Below, in pieces: positions 1-12,480 of a DNA stretch of 64,000 nucleotides. The notes under the pieces were generated by a model. That model had not been told where the DNA came from and searched no databases. It was given only the letters and a program-made list of their open reading frames with translations. The translations under genes and the position numbers were made by a program. The stretch is taken from NCBI RefSeq assembly GCF_945859685.1, contig NC_079148.1, positions 140,737,133-140,801,132 on the forward strand. The letters run 5' to 3'. Source of the DNA: Eupeodes corollae (lineage: Eukaryota; Arthropoda; Insecta; Diptera; Syrphidae). The number at the start of each line of letters is the position of its first letter. Within the stretch, counting starts at the first letter, position 1.

Positions 1-1060
1 AACACTCCATCACTCTAAAATAGCAATAAACCACCTCTTTCTGGTAGCTCAAAAAAACACATCACATAACATCAGGCATCCACATTCTGAAAATAAAAAT
101 AAAAACAAAACAATGTCGAATGCAATAAAGTTCTTTGAGTTGAGCTGAGCTAAGTTGAGAGTTGAGGTTGAGTTTGAGACCAAAGAAGCGTTGTTGTTGT
201 TCTTATATTTGATGTTTACTTGTGCATTCGTTCGTTTTTAAACGACACGACTTATTTTTAGTATATCTGGGATAGAAAAAAGCTAAAAACAAAACACTAT
301 AAAAGGTATGAGTAAACATAAGACCGTCGAAATTAGCATTTTGTAAACAAATAATGGTCTATACCCAATTGCGCTGCTTCTCTTAAGTGTTTTTATTGAA
401 ATGTAGAATAAGTTAAGTACCTTATTATACCTTCGTAGCTAAGCTATAGATGGCATAGATATGTTTATATTTATATTGCACTTTAAAGACATAATGTATG
501 TTAAGATAATAAGGTTTTATTTTTTATGGAGCTTGTTTTAGAGCGACACTTCCTAAATGGCTTTTGTATTTGGGGGGCATTTAAGTACCTTACCCATAAA
601 GAATTATCTTGATTTTGACTAATTTTAAGGATACTTTGAAGCAATTAAGTTTTTTAAAAAAAGAAATAAAAGTTACGGAACATTAAAAATCTAATTGTTG
701 CTTTTGAGGCTGTTAAAAGATTTTGTTATTTAATTGAGCAGAAATGCTTTAGGGGATGTGGGGCAAGAGGGGAAGCTTCGACTATACTGAGTAAAATATA
801 CAAAAGAAAATGCGACACAAACCGATTCGTCTTACTTAAATGTTTGTGTTGGGTTAAAAAAGTTGTTAATTTAATTTTTCTAGAAAAATTTAAATTATTA
901 ACACTATTCTTCATATAAAGAAATACTGTTGGACTGTTGGATTTTTGTAAAAAAAAAACTATCGAATATCGAAAACAATATTTCCTGTGAAATAAAAAGA
1001 GTTTGCAGATAATATTTTTAATTTTTAAAAGCTTTTTGAGTCGTAAGTAAAGTTTTGCCA
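1..1060. other. AT-rich non-coding stretch, no gene seen
   Basis: No reading frame with recognisable protein similarity was found. Around 135-180 there is a degenerate GAGTT-type simple repeat. A TATAAAAGG string lies at 298-306, but nothing downstream supports a transcription unit. The rest is poly-A/poly-T-rich sequence as expected of a fly intron or intergenic region. Confidence 0.5.
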
Positions 1061-1099
1061 AGTTTTAGTATTTTTTTTGTTATGTTTTTATTTTTTGTA

Positions 1100-1740
1100 A
1101 AAAAAACTGTCAATTGATTTTTTTTTTCAAAATTTTACCAGATGTTGAAAATGTTCTTCTTGGTTGCAACAAATTATTTTGGAGATAAAATCATTTTGTG
1201 TTCGTACAGTTTTCGAAGTGACAAATTTTGTTTTCAGTTTTTTTGACTTATAAAGAAAACCAAAATTTTCAAATTTTTTTAAAACTGATATGGTAAAAAA
1301 AACCGCCCACGCAATTTTCTTGAGAGCCCTTTCTGCATCTTTCTGCATTTTTATCTGTATAACAAAATTTATTTGAAGTTGATATCTCTTATGGTTCTTG
1401 ATCTATGGATGACGAATAAACGTCGCGAACGTACGGACGTACGTAGACACGCACGCACAGACATCTTTATAAAAATCTTTTATTTCGACTCTATGGAGCT
1501 TGAAACGTCTAAAAATGTCAAAATTTTCAATTTAAATAATCGGACCGATTGCAATAGCTTCCTTTGGGAAGTTTATAAATTAGAACTGTTAAAAATATTT
1601 ATTTTAAACATTCTTAAATGTTTAAAATTGTATTTAAATTTTTTTAAAGTTAACAAACTTAGAGTTTTTACTATTTTTGTTTGCAAACAAAACGTTAACA
1701 TCTCTGAAACTCTATAAGGAGCAGATGTTTTTAGACGTTA
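1100..1740 (+). repeat. dispersed repeat family copy, unclassified
   Basis: Segment 1400-1590 contains a CG-rich tract of ACGT/CGCACG words followed by a conserved block that includes TGTCAAAATTTTCAATTTAA. The same block is present in reverse orientation at about 58345-58490, inside the TAF4 intron. The upstream part (1127-1260) also resembles 15290-15425 in the same orientation. The repeat carries no convincing protein. The short frames here do not look like genes because the similarity between copies is at DNA level. Confidence 0.45.
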
Positions 1741-1894
1741 TTAAAAGCTTGTGTTTTATATTTTAAACATTTTTTCGAGTACGTGGTGACTTCTGGTACA
1801 ACTGGGTTAAAATTTTTCTATCGGAAGGAGGACATTTTTTACCACTTTTTGCATTAAGTGCAATAACGAATATTCATCTTAAATCGTTCATTTT

Positions 1895-2000
1895 CTTGGA
1901 CTCATCCAAATTGATTTCTTCATTGTCTGTATGGCATGTACTGCCGTCTTGATAGAACCCAAGTTCTTCCACTTCAACATCCTCAAATTCAAGCTGGTAT
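1895..2000 (-). pseudogene. mariner-like transposase fragment (second catalytic Asp region)
   Basis: Minus-strand translation gives a peptide ending GFYQDGSTCHTD. This is a diverged form of the WFQQDGATCHTA block seen in better copies at 22832-24120 and 37334-38266. That block surrounds the second catalytic aspartate of the IS630-Tc1-mariner superfamily. Only about 35 codons are recognisable, so this is a remnant without function. Confidence 0.5.
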
Positions 2001-2204
2001 CATTTAGAAAGTGCAAATCAAAAAGGCTAACAAACCATACGTCGAAAAAAAACTGTTTCCATATCTATCAAATACTTCTCCAATTTCATAAAATTGTTTG
2101 ATTAAAAACTGTACCATATCAAAATATACCTCGTATGGAAACTTATTGAAAACATGCTGAATGTTTTTTAGTTGAAATTTATAACACAAACATAAAAGTT
2201 ATAA

Positions 2205-3640
2205 CTTTGTCAATGCCTACCTCATACAAACATTACAGCCGAATTATTTAATTAACTTTACAACAAGTTCAAGGAAAATATTTTGGATTTTTTTGTAATA
2301 AACATTATCTATGAGCTTGTGGACACACCCTTCTAATTATTTTCTATGAAGGCTTAATGTGTAAAACATTAACGTATTTTCATTGTTGAACCATTTTTCA
2401 AAAACGATAAAAGTTTGGAAGCCACCATTTGAACCTTTCGAACAATGAAAAATGTTGGCGTTATTAATCGCATTAATATGAGTAGTTTCTTCGGAATTTC
2501 TAGTACTAATTTGTTTGGCATCAGAACCAAATCAAACTCATCTATTAATACCACTTGTCGGCTTGTTGATGGCTGTTTTAGGCAATTGTTGATTACATCT
2601 TGTGTGGAGCCAAATCGAAAACATCATCCTCGTTTCCTTTTTTGCTCGGGACAAGATGATGAAAAATGTCCAACTACAGAACAATTGTAGCAAAAAATCG
2701 GTCTAGGATACGTATTAACATTTTGTCGAATATTCTTTCCAATTATTGTAGACGAAGTCGCAGGTTTTAAATCAGTTGAATGAGATACATTTACGTGAGC
2801 GAACTTCATATCACGTAATTGAGAATAACAATGAGATAACTGTTTTAATTCGTCAAGACGTAATTGAGAATAACAATGAGATAACTGTTTTAATTCGTCA
2901 AGATTTCAAGCAGGATATAAAACGGTTATTTGAATGATCACGAAAGCCATCGATTATAAATTGAATTGTTTGATGCTCATCGATATTTGCACGGGAAGCC
3001 AGTTCTTGCATCTTCAAAATATATCCCATGATGGATGATTTGAACGTTGTTTTCCGCATTTTGTCAATTTCATCGGAATTTAAATAATTATGGCCAAAAT
3101 TTGTGAGAAATTTGGAACAGAATTCTTCATAAGTCTTGGAGTTATTGATATACGACGGATACATTTTAATCGGAATGTAGAATCTCCATGAACTGATTCA
3201 CATGTTCGTTCAAAAACATCCAACCACATTTTGGCATCGTATGAGTCATCCCCAGAATATTCTGAAATAGAATATTTTATATCTTTGCAAGAAATTTGTG
3301 AAGATTTGCCATTATTTGATGAACAAGCTTTTCTAACAATCTTAATTCGTTGCGTAATGCTAGTAATTTGTTTTCGTTTTTTCTAATAACGAAAATCTTT
3401 CTCAACACAAGCTTCTTCGTCCATCCAATTGCGTAGTGGTACTCGGAATCAATATATTAGGCTGAATGACTAGTTGCTCGGAATATCCAGAAATTTCATT
3501 TTTTTCTGTCCTTTCGGAAGTTGTTGACTGCTCAGTAACCACGGAATTTGTAAACTCAGTATAAATGTATCGCAGTTGATCTATGGTTGCACTTAATGGA
3601 ACTTCCACATTATTGACTTCACACCAGCTAGAAAAATACT
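2205..3640 (-). pseudogene. decayed Gag region of an LTR-type retrotransposon
   Basis: Minus-strand frames give, in order: a polar N-terminal part (3608-3402); a stretch with SGDDSYDAKMWLDVFE (about 3270-3190), typical of retrotransposon Gag N-terminal cores; a helical Gag core of 88 residues (3164-2898); and a CCHC zinc knuckle C-x2-C-x4-H-x4-C, CYNCSVVGHFSSSC (2730-2640). A second, degraded knuckle (CFRFGSTQDVINNC) follows about 2615-2570. The frames are separated by stops and frameshifts. No protease, reverse transcriptase or integrase follows and no LTRs were seen. Two zinc knuckles fit Ty3/mag-like Gag proteins, but the clade is not assigned. A domesticated Gag is unlikely given the broken frame. 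Confidence 0.65.
2814..2903. repeat. exact 2 x 45 bp tandem duplication
   Basis: Bases 2814-2858 and 2859-2903 are identical by eye. The unit is 45 bp, a multiple of three, and sits between the Gag core frame and the zinc-knuckle frame. Confidence 0.9.
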
Positions 3641-3649
3641 TTTATCAGT

Positions 3650-6137
3650 CTTGACATATCCGGAAAAAGGTATTGGTTTTTTTTTATAACTTCAACTTAT
3701 CCCACTTCTGACGTTGTAAGGGATTTTTTATTTAAATAATAATTAAGTAATAACATATGTTCAAATTCAGCTCAAAAATAATAATCATAATTCAAAACAT
3801 CATAATAATCATTTCTATAAAAAGATGTTCTAAGCTTTTTTTTAGATTACAAACCAGCAAAAAGTAAAATACTTGTAATAGCGTCAAATATTAAACACCC
3901 CATGAAACAATTCAATAATAATTCTGCATGAGGAATTTCAAAATCATTTCATATTTTCATTACTCTTTCTTCGAGTCACAAAAACAAATGAATTAAGCTT
4001 TAATTCTTTCGAAACTTTTGAAATCAAATATTTGGCTTTGGCAGTCAATTTTCTATTCTTTCAAACTTTATGAAATCTTGTTATATAAATATTTATAAGA
4101 CAAGAAAAGCGCGTATACGCCTAAGTGTACCATTTTTAAATCGACCGGTTAATTGAATGTATTTATGATATAAATGACCCTTATTAAAATACAAAAAAAA
4201 AACATTTTCTCTTAAGTCTAAATCACTCAGTAATTTTATTTTATATAAATAAAATTTTTCAATAATATATATTTTTTATATTTTCAACTGCTGCATTTTA
4301 AAATGTAATTATTTTTAACAATAACTGGGGCAAAAATATCACTTATTCATAATTTTTTAATTATTAATTTTTATTTTAAAAATAAAGAAAATATTTAAAT
4401 CCGTCCAGGCTAGACAGTACGGAAAATATAAATAAAAACACTCGTCTGTAAACAGACCACATTTTTCTATGTCAACTTAAATTTGTTTCGTTCAAACCTA
4501 ACAAAATTATTTTTATTGTTTTTTAAAAGAACTTAAAAACATTAATTTATTAAATAATATAAGTATCATCGGGTTATAAATCTTGAAATTCTCACGAGAA
4601 CAAATTCTCACTCTCGGTTATGCATTGAAATATTCTACTTTTTTTTTTGAAGGCCAATGTCTTAATTTTGTGAATGAAAAAATATTAAAAAATTTGTCGA
4701 TCATAAATTATATAAGAAAGAAACATTAATTTTTGTACATATACTTGGAAAACTGTTCTGAAAAAAGTGTTCTTTTTTTTGTTTTTCAATTTAAGAAAAA
4801 AAAAAAGCTATGGGTGTTCTCAAAATACATAAAGTTTACATTACAAAATTTAATTGAGAAATATTTCTAGCACTTTGAATGATTGGCTTCGTGAGGTTCT
4901 TACCTAGATATATATTTATTTTTGTAAATAAAAGTGCTCACGGAAAAGAAAACTATTTATTGTTTTTTGTATATAAGTGCTTAATTGCTCAATTATATTG
5001 CTCTAAGATTTCCTGAGCATTAAACTCAAAACAAATACACAAATTGTTTTCTAAGAAAATTCTTTTCTTTAAAGGTACTTCTTACTCACATAATGTAGTC
5101 TTAGTCTTTAGTCCAAAAATAATAAACAAATTATTTAAATAGATTCCTCAAGAAGTAAATTCTCTAAACATTAAGAGATACCAATAACAAATTAAATTAA
5201 ATTGCATACATAAAGGAGTACTAACGTATAAATGGAGATTATATAAAATTTCCCTGGATAATTGAAATCATAAAATAATCACATTATTTAAAAAGAGGTT
5301 TTGAATAGATAGAAATGTATCTACATATGTAAGAGTATGTATCTATAAATGTACAAACAAACATACGAATATCTAAATATGTTTGAAGTCAAATTAAGTT
5401 TTCCAATTGAAATGTTTTTCACATCAAATACAAATTTAGGTAAAGGTCTTATTTTTGTGTGTTTGGGTAAAAACCATCAGATGATGATGACGATGATGGT
5501 ATTGAGAGAATATTAAAAAAAAGGAAGCCAAGGATATTTAGTAAAAGATAAAAAGGGTAAAGCTAAGCTGTTTTGAATAGGCATATAAAAGTTAAACGAC
5601 ATACAAAACTATATACATTTTTTGGGATGAAGTGGTAAGCTTTTCGTCCCTGATGATTGTCATTGTCAATAAGATGATTCTATATATTTTCTGCAAAATA
5701 CTATTTTAAAATACTGAGTCAACGATTTTCGGTCATTTGATTTTGAATGTGCCTACATTAAAATAAAATACATGACTGACTATGGACCGCATGAAATTTA
5801 TCTTGAGGTTCTTAAGGCTAGACAAATTGTTTTAATAAAAAATGAAACTAAATCAAAATTGTTAAAAAGTAAAAACGTAACAAAAAAAATGGAACTTATT
5901 TTTTTGTTTTATGTGTATTGTGCGTGTTTAGTTTTAACCATTTTGTTAACCATCACTTATTAAGCTGTGCTTTGAATTGGCTAGTTTTTAAACAGAGATT
6001 TAATTTATAAGTCCTGTTTAAATGACGCTATTAATATTTTAATAGCCTTATTTCAAATTTGATTCTAAAATTATATTGTTTTGCGACAAGTTTTTGAGAT
6101 ACAAATTTTTTCAAAGTAGACAAAAAACATACGTTCA
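3650..6137. other. AT-rich non-coding stretch
   Basis: No coding similarity was found on either strand. A 63-codon frame at 5772-5963 has a hydrophobic C-terminus but no start context, neighbours or homology that I recognise. A short GATGAT-type microsatellite lies near 5477-5500. Confidence 0.5.
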
Positions 6138-6599
6138 TACACTCCTCGCCACATGAATAGGACACCCCTTAAGTTTTTTTCTATCGTCCCAAACGAAACA
6201 TGCCAGAAACCTATTTTTGTTGTAATCTTAAGTTCAGTTAATTGTTTTTATTTCACCTGAAAAAAGATTTAATGCTAAGGATTTAAGTATTAATGAAAAA
6301 TTTATTGATCAAAAACAGGCAAACTGCGAGGTACAAATTTCGAATTACTTGAATAGGATACTTTAATAAAAAAAAAAAACATTTTAAAATATTACTATTC
6401 TTTTTATTACGAACGTTACTTTAATTGGAGGTAACTGGAGTATTTTATTTAAAAAACAAAAATGTTTAAATCTTTCTGCTCCAAAACTTCACACATCCTG
6501 TTTGGAAGGGATACATAAAAACTGTCCAAATAATTAAGCGAAATCGAGCTCGAAGGGAATTCGATGGCTTGGGTTAGTTCGGATATAGCTGAATATTGT

Positions 6600-6803
6600 T
6601 TACCTGATCCGTATACTTGACGTGCGGTGAGTGGAGCGGCCAGCTGAATAGCTCCACATTTGGCTCTGTATGTACGATTTAACTACCCGGACTGTGTGTA
6701 TTGGTGCATTATCATGTTGATAAATCCAGGGCAGAGCTCCAAAAATGGTTTGAATGTATAGAAAGGCTTCTTTTAATATAACATTGTAAGAAAACGCATT
6801 CAT
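6600..6803 (-). pseudogene. Tc1 transposase catalytic-domain fragment
   Basis: The 67-codon frame contains GALPWIYQHDNAPIHTVRVV, the block around the second catalytic Asp of Tc1 transposases. After SQMWSYSAGRSTHRT the frame departs from the expected sequence near the third catalytic residue, implying a frameshift. It is part of the same decayed element as the N-terminal fragment at 7192-7404. Confidence 0.75.
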
Positions 6804-7191
6804 TGTTGTTTTTACAAAATGTAGTTTGCAGGTGCCATAACAGGAAATAGCTCCCTAAACCATTACACCTCCAACTCTGCTATGCAGCCGGTCCAGATAA
6901 TGAGTTTCTTTGCGGAGATCATGAAAAAACTAGCTATATTAATCGGGACCTTCCAAATCAAACTTTTTTCTTCGTACTAGACCACTCGATGCCACTCAGA
7001 AGTCCAGGTAACATGTGAACGGCAAAAACTGAGGCGTTGCTCTTTTCAAACTGGGTTTCTTCTTGATTTTAAGTCTTTTTCATTATGGATCAGGGCTTTC
7101 GAAATAACACGACGTATGGTTGTTAGACTTGATTTGACACCACATTTTCTCCTGATTTTTGCCAAAGAGTCGTGAGAATTTGACGTTTTTA

Positions 7192-7404
7192 TTAATATAA
7201 GTCGCCTTTCCATTTTAGTAAGCTCACTGTATGTGTGTGGCCGTTCATGTTTTTCCCATATTTATGCTCATTACCTAAAAATTTGGATATCACGTGTTGG
7301 CTTCTCTCGACTTTTTTAGCTATTTTGGCAATAGATAAGCCAGCGTCCTTATATGCTTTGATTTGTCCTTTTTCCGCCTCGGTCAACACTTTTCCTCGAC
7401 CCAT
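7192..7404 (-). pseudogene. Tc1 transposase N-terminal fragment
   Basis: Seventy codons from the start Met at 7404. Residues about 5-55 fit the paired-like helix-turn-helix that binds the inverted repeats (AEKGQIKAYKDAGLSIAKIA, then a second HTH-like stretch around VERSQHVISKFL). The frame ends at a stop and the DDE catalytic domain continues only in other frames down to about 6470. This is part of the element bounded by 6140 and 7729. Confidence 0.8.
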
Positions 7405-7732
7405 TTTACGTTTTTTTTTTAAATTAAATAATCGAAATTTATAAAATAGTTCGATAAACGAAAAAATACAATTCCGCGTGACAAAAATAACGATTGAACT
7501 AACTTTATGGAATATTCAAGTGGCGCAAAAGTATTGATTTAATTTAGACGAAAGTTAGCATAAAGTAGAAAAAAATACAACTGCTTTTTTCCAGAACTTG
7601 CAATTTGTCAAGAAGAAAAGAGTTGCAAAAAGATAACGGGCAAAGTACCATTATTTTATCATTCTGCTTTTAAGTTGTAAGCAAAGTAAAAAGAGTGTAC
7701 AGGGTGTCATATTCAAGTGGTGATGAGTGTAC

Positions 7733-10700
7733 ATACATATGTATGTAAGACTTTTTGAAGCTATCTTAGTATAGGAATTTTTTTTTGATTTTCAATAAAA
7801 TTCGTGCTGGATTTCCAAATCTATAACTCCATATTTAATACTCACTTGAAATATTTATAATATTTCGTAAAACTTTCATAAGTTTTAAGATTTCACCTGT
7901 CGTACATAAATCTGAAAGAAACTCTAAAACGTTTATGCTAACGGTTTTATAGTAAGTTTTGTTTTTGAAAAGATTCTGTTAGTAAAAAAAAGGCTGCAAC
8001 ATAAAGTTTTTCCAAATTTGTTGCAAAAATATGAAAATAATTTTGAAAATGGGCGTTTTTAAAATTTGAGCAAATAATTATTATCGATGTTCCAATGGTT
8101 AGAATCAGCACTTAAAATTAACTTCAAAACGTTTTTTTTTTTAAACAATGAAAACATTAAATTCGAGGTTTCTTAAAATTTCATAGACGCATAAGTCATA
8201 ATTCATAGCTAATAAACATTTCCAGAAACTAGGCAAGATACTTAAAAATTATTTAAACTCTATTAGAAAGAAATAGCATCATGTAAACAATTTATTGTTT
8301 AAAATGTGTTGTGTTTCACCTTAGCCTTAAAAAACACAGGTTTTGTTTGTCGCTAACATTTTTAAAGGGGCTTATTTTAAAAGCTTGATGTCATAGAAAC
8401 ATAGAAACACTTTAAGGTGAGATTCGAATTCAATTGTCCTGATGTGTGTATGAAATGAAAGAAAAAGCAATTTTTGAGCAGTGGATTAAAGCCTCAAATT
8501 ATGGATTATTAAAAAAGAAATATTTTGCAACCGCATTTGAATAGGGACGATGATGAAAAAATTATAAATTAAGTAAATATAACTCGCTGTGAACAACAAT
8601 TTCTTAAACCAAATTGAATCCACTGAAGATTTCGAAGGTTCTTTTTAAGAATGAAACTATAAGAATCATTAACAAGAATTAAAAACGGTTTTTGATATTC
8701 AATTATTTCAAGTTCGTAGGAATTTCGAAGCTTGAAAATCGATAATTTTTGTAAAGATTTATTTTTGTATTGTGTTCAAAATTTCATCAAAAAGCAGCTT
8801 TGGGTATTAAGTTACATTTATTTTGATTAAAAAACAGTGTTTTTAGAAACAAAATTTTTTAATATATTCTTTAAAATTATACAATAATTTTAAGTTTTAA
8901 AACTGAATTAAAAAATCTGGAAGTCGGATGGCTGACACCCGAAAATAATATTAATTTGTTTTCATTTTTTATCACAAATCCTTAAAAAAATATTTTATTC
9001 GGATTATTAAATAAAAATAAGAAATAGGGAAATATTAATTTTGACTAAAAAAAAATATCAAATAAAACTTTTGGCATTGCTAACCTACTTAAAAATCTAA
9101 GCATTATTTGAAAGATTGACTGCTGCATACATACTTTTTTACTGAACATGTATTTCTATTCTGTAAAAGGATAGTTACAGATATAACACTTTGAAAATAG
9201 AATTAGATCTTTCAAAAGTACTTATATTTCACAAAAAGATTAATTCAAAAGACCTGCAAAAGCCGCTCATAGACATTTCTCCAGAAAAAAGTTTTTATCC
9301 TTCCAATTAAATCAATTATAGAAAAAAAAAGAACAATACAAAACGAATAACAGTCACTTATTAGTTAATGAAAATAGTCAAACATTTTAAAGGATTTTGT
9401 TAAATGTTGATTCCATTTTGAATAAATTACTGAATTAAAAAAAGGTTATTTTGATAATTGTTAATAATTTGTACATCTTTTCCTACCGTTTAACATTTGA
9501 CCATTGAAAAAAATCACTAAATGTCTACTACTTTAACTTTTAGTGATTTTCTAAAGTAATACATTTTTAAAGTTTAAAGTTTTGATATTTGAAATAATTA
9601 GGTTCGTTTGTTTAATTCTTTTCTTTACAAACTGTCACTGTCAAGAAGTTTAGTGTTCAGCTGAAAAGGCTATTACGAAAAGAAGATATTATTTAAATAG
9701 TTACGAAATTATTTAAAAAGTTTGTAAATAAGCCAAATATTTAGAAAATAAATATCTGGAAAAACAATTTTTTTAATAACTGTCCCAATATTTATCAACA
9801 TAATAACAATTCTTCAAAAGTACTGTGAACACGCCCCAGCGTTTCTTAGAATATTCCCTTTTATTTCACCTTTATACCATTCATTACATAAATTATATTC
9901 TTCTTCTGATATTTTTTGATTTATTTGACTAAGGGTTGTAACTTAGGTTTGTTTGCGGTTTATACAAAAATTGATTCATTGGAGAACTCTTTAGTCTTTC
10001 ATACTATCCTTTTTCCTGAATTATTTTACCAAAATAAGCACAGTAACAACATCCTACATAGGTAATAAATTGTAATTTATTCAGAAATAATACGAAAAAA
10101 CAACAATATCATAAACATAAGTCATCATCAAAATCAAAATCAATACAAAACAAAAAAACAAACGTTTTTGTTTATGAATAAAAATGAGCTATTAGGTCTA
10201 AAGATACCTTATCGTATGAAAATATGATCTGCTTTTATCAAATGATAATGTAATAAAATCAGAAAAAAAAAGAAAACAGAGCAGATTTGTTTCTACTAAA
10301 GAAAAGTTGTAAATCAGTTTTTATATAAAAATTACTATAGTTATAGTCTAGTTTCTTTAAATTTACTCAAAAGAAATCAACCTAGAAATTAGTTTATTCA
10401 ATAACCTAAATTAAAAAAAAAATGAACAAGCCCAGAGGTAAAAGTAAGATTTATATGAAATTTAGATCTTTTAAAATGATACATTCTTTAGTCTGCTAAA
10501 TATTTTTTAAATACATTTTGTTAATCGCTGAATTTTAACTAAAGACAAAAAATTGTCCAAATAGAATTTTTTCTCCTACTCATTTTTGATATTAAGTTCA
10601 AATTTTAGTTACAAATTTACTTAACTTAATTGGGTTTCAATATCACACACAAATTTAAACTTAGACATTTAGATCACAAATTCGATCTTTAAGACCTTGA

Positions 10701-10940
10701 ATCGACTATGAAGTGAGCCAGTGACTTAGTAGACGCTGTTTTTAAATGAACAAAAAAATCTTAAACGTCAAAATTCGGGAAACTTTTCTTGCGAAATTGC
10801 GATTAGTACAGTTCACATGAGTTGTTGAAGCCATAATCGTTCCAATTCTAGTATTGGCTTAGTTTTTACTTGTCAAATGTCAAACGATGAAAGCTTCCCT
10901 TATATCAGGCTATTTAAAATAAAATTGGAAATAGGCCATA
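7733..10940. other. AT-rich stretch without genes
   Basis: About 3.2 kb of AT-rich sequence. Both strands carry dense stops, with no recognisable protein, RNA gene or repeat ends. It is probably intergenic or intronic. Confidence 0.5.
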
Positions 10941-10959
10941 TGCATAAGCAAGAAGTGCA

Positions 10960-11992
10960 TTTTTTTTCGTATTCCATATATAGTACAGTGAGAAATTGCC
11001 AACAAAACGATCCGCAGAAGCCAGATTTTTGTATTTAAAAATTGGTGCAACTGAAAAAAGATCTGTCAGAATAATAATAAAAAAAATACACAAATAGAAG
11101 AAAGTTTTGTAAAAATCAAATATTAAAATTAAGTTAAATTAAGTTAGCAAAAAACATTAATAAAATTGACAATTTTCAAGAAGAAATGTTAAGAAAACAG
11201 CTGGAAATTAAGATTCTATAAAAATAAAGTTCATTTAAAATTGCTTCAAGGAGAGGGTTTTTTCATAGAGAAGCTCGCTTCAATTCTTTTTACCTGAATT
11301 AAGTTGAAATGAGCTTGATTCGCCTCGATTACGGTCGGGGATCCGAGTCGAGTCAAAATTTGCGAGAAAAACTCGTGTGAAGGAGTTGGTTTTACAGATA
11401 ATGCGTTATGGTCTGTTTATTCGCTATTTGTGTACAAAAAGTATAGTTTTGTTTTAATCACATTAAACAAAATTGCACATGGAGTAAGAAGCATATTCTT
11501 ATAATGTTGCTGAACTATTCAGTCCTTCATTGTTTAACACGAATCAAACTATCTAACTTGCGTTTCATAAGAAGTATCGAAAAACCATTTGCATTTTAGA
11601 AAGTGCTATCAAACTTAATCATTTTTAAATCTTCGTGTGCGGTGAAAACATAAAAAAAAATGTAATCTAAACTTAGCTAAACCTTTGGTTGAAACATAGC
11701 AAAACTTAATTATCTTTTCTATTGTTTTCACTTTCAAAATAAGCATAATTCCAAATGCACAACTACTTAACGAACACAGCCATCGAAATACAAATATATT
11801 ATTATCAATCGTACCAACATTTGAGAACGAAATCAAATAAGATCCCTTCGAGAATTGTATAAATGGCAAAAACCTATCCCTAGTAAGATTCTACTCTAAC
11901 TTTTTTTCGTTAGTATTCATACAATGGATATTATTTGTATTATTCGTGTAAACTTCTACTATACTATGGATAGATTTTCCAACAAAACACGG
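10960..11992 (+). repeat. orphan ~1 kb repeat family R, copy 1
   Basis: This copy shares long diverged blocks with 46455-47540 (same orientation) and 18583-19370 (opposite). The left part carries AGAAATTGCCAACAAAACGA and the right end carries a related direct motif, CCAACAAAACACGG. The segment 11870-11980 is a hairpin in which CTATCCCTAGTAAGATTCTA pairs with a diverged inverse near 11942-11973. A minus-strand frame (11869-11615) shares KIIKFCYVSTKGL with a frame in copy 3, but this may only reflect DNA similarity. Relative to copy 3 it lacks a block of about 80 bp near 11740. Class unknown; no transposase seen. Confidence 0.7.
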
Positions 11993-12480
11993 ATAATAAT
12001 AAACTCTTTTACTGGGAAATTTTCATAGCACTTGCTAGTTGTCATATTCATAAAAAAAATTAAATACTAGAACACTAGTACTTACTATAAGAAACTAGTT
12101 ACGGAGGACTTTTTAATACGATTTTTTTCCTTCTGGTATTTACTGCAAATTTTTCAAGTAAATATAAACTAACCTTAATATTTTTTAGTAAATACTTTTG
12201 GTTGTTAAAAAGAATCATAGTCACATTCATGTCCAAAAGTCCATAACAAAAGTTATTGCAAAAAAGGAACGGAACCGTAAACTACAGCTACCCAAGTCAA
12301 TTTTAAAAAGTATTTAGGATCGATAGGCAATCAAATGTGTTTAGAAAAAAGAATAAGATTAAACGGTTAATATAACGATTCCATACATATTTTTATAGCA
12401 TATCCAAGCAATTTTGGACGAATTTGTAGAATTTACTTGGATGAATCCAGTGATTACTAATAGTATAAAGTTACTATATA

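Larger units (their letters stand above)
6140..7729 (-). mobile_element. Tc1-like DNA transposon, full-length ends, decayed transposase
   Basis: The left end (CACTCCTCGCCACATGAATA) and the right end read in reverse (CACTCATCACCACTTGAATA) form terminal inverted repeats, each flanked by TA, the Tc1/mariner target site. A second related motif lies about 200 bp inside each end (near 6343-6362 and 7508-7528), giving an IR/DR arrangement as in Bari- or S-type Tc1 elements. The minus-strand transposase starts at 7404 with MGRGKVLTEAEKGQIKAYKD, a Tc1 DNA-binding N-terminus with helix-turn-helix. It then breaks. The block QHDNAPIHT near 6720 holds the second catalytic Asp. A C-terminal remnant ends near 6470. 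Several frameshifts and stops separate these parts, so the element is non-autonomous. Confidence 0.85.

Noticed and set aside
298..306. TATAAAAGG as a promoter TATA box
   Set aside because: No initiator motif, coding exon or other support downstream. Such words are expected by chance in AT-rich DNA.
5772..5963. 63-codon frame with a hydrophobic C-terminus
   Set aside because: No recognised similarity, no splice or promoter support, and isolated in an AT-rich region.
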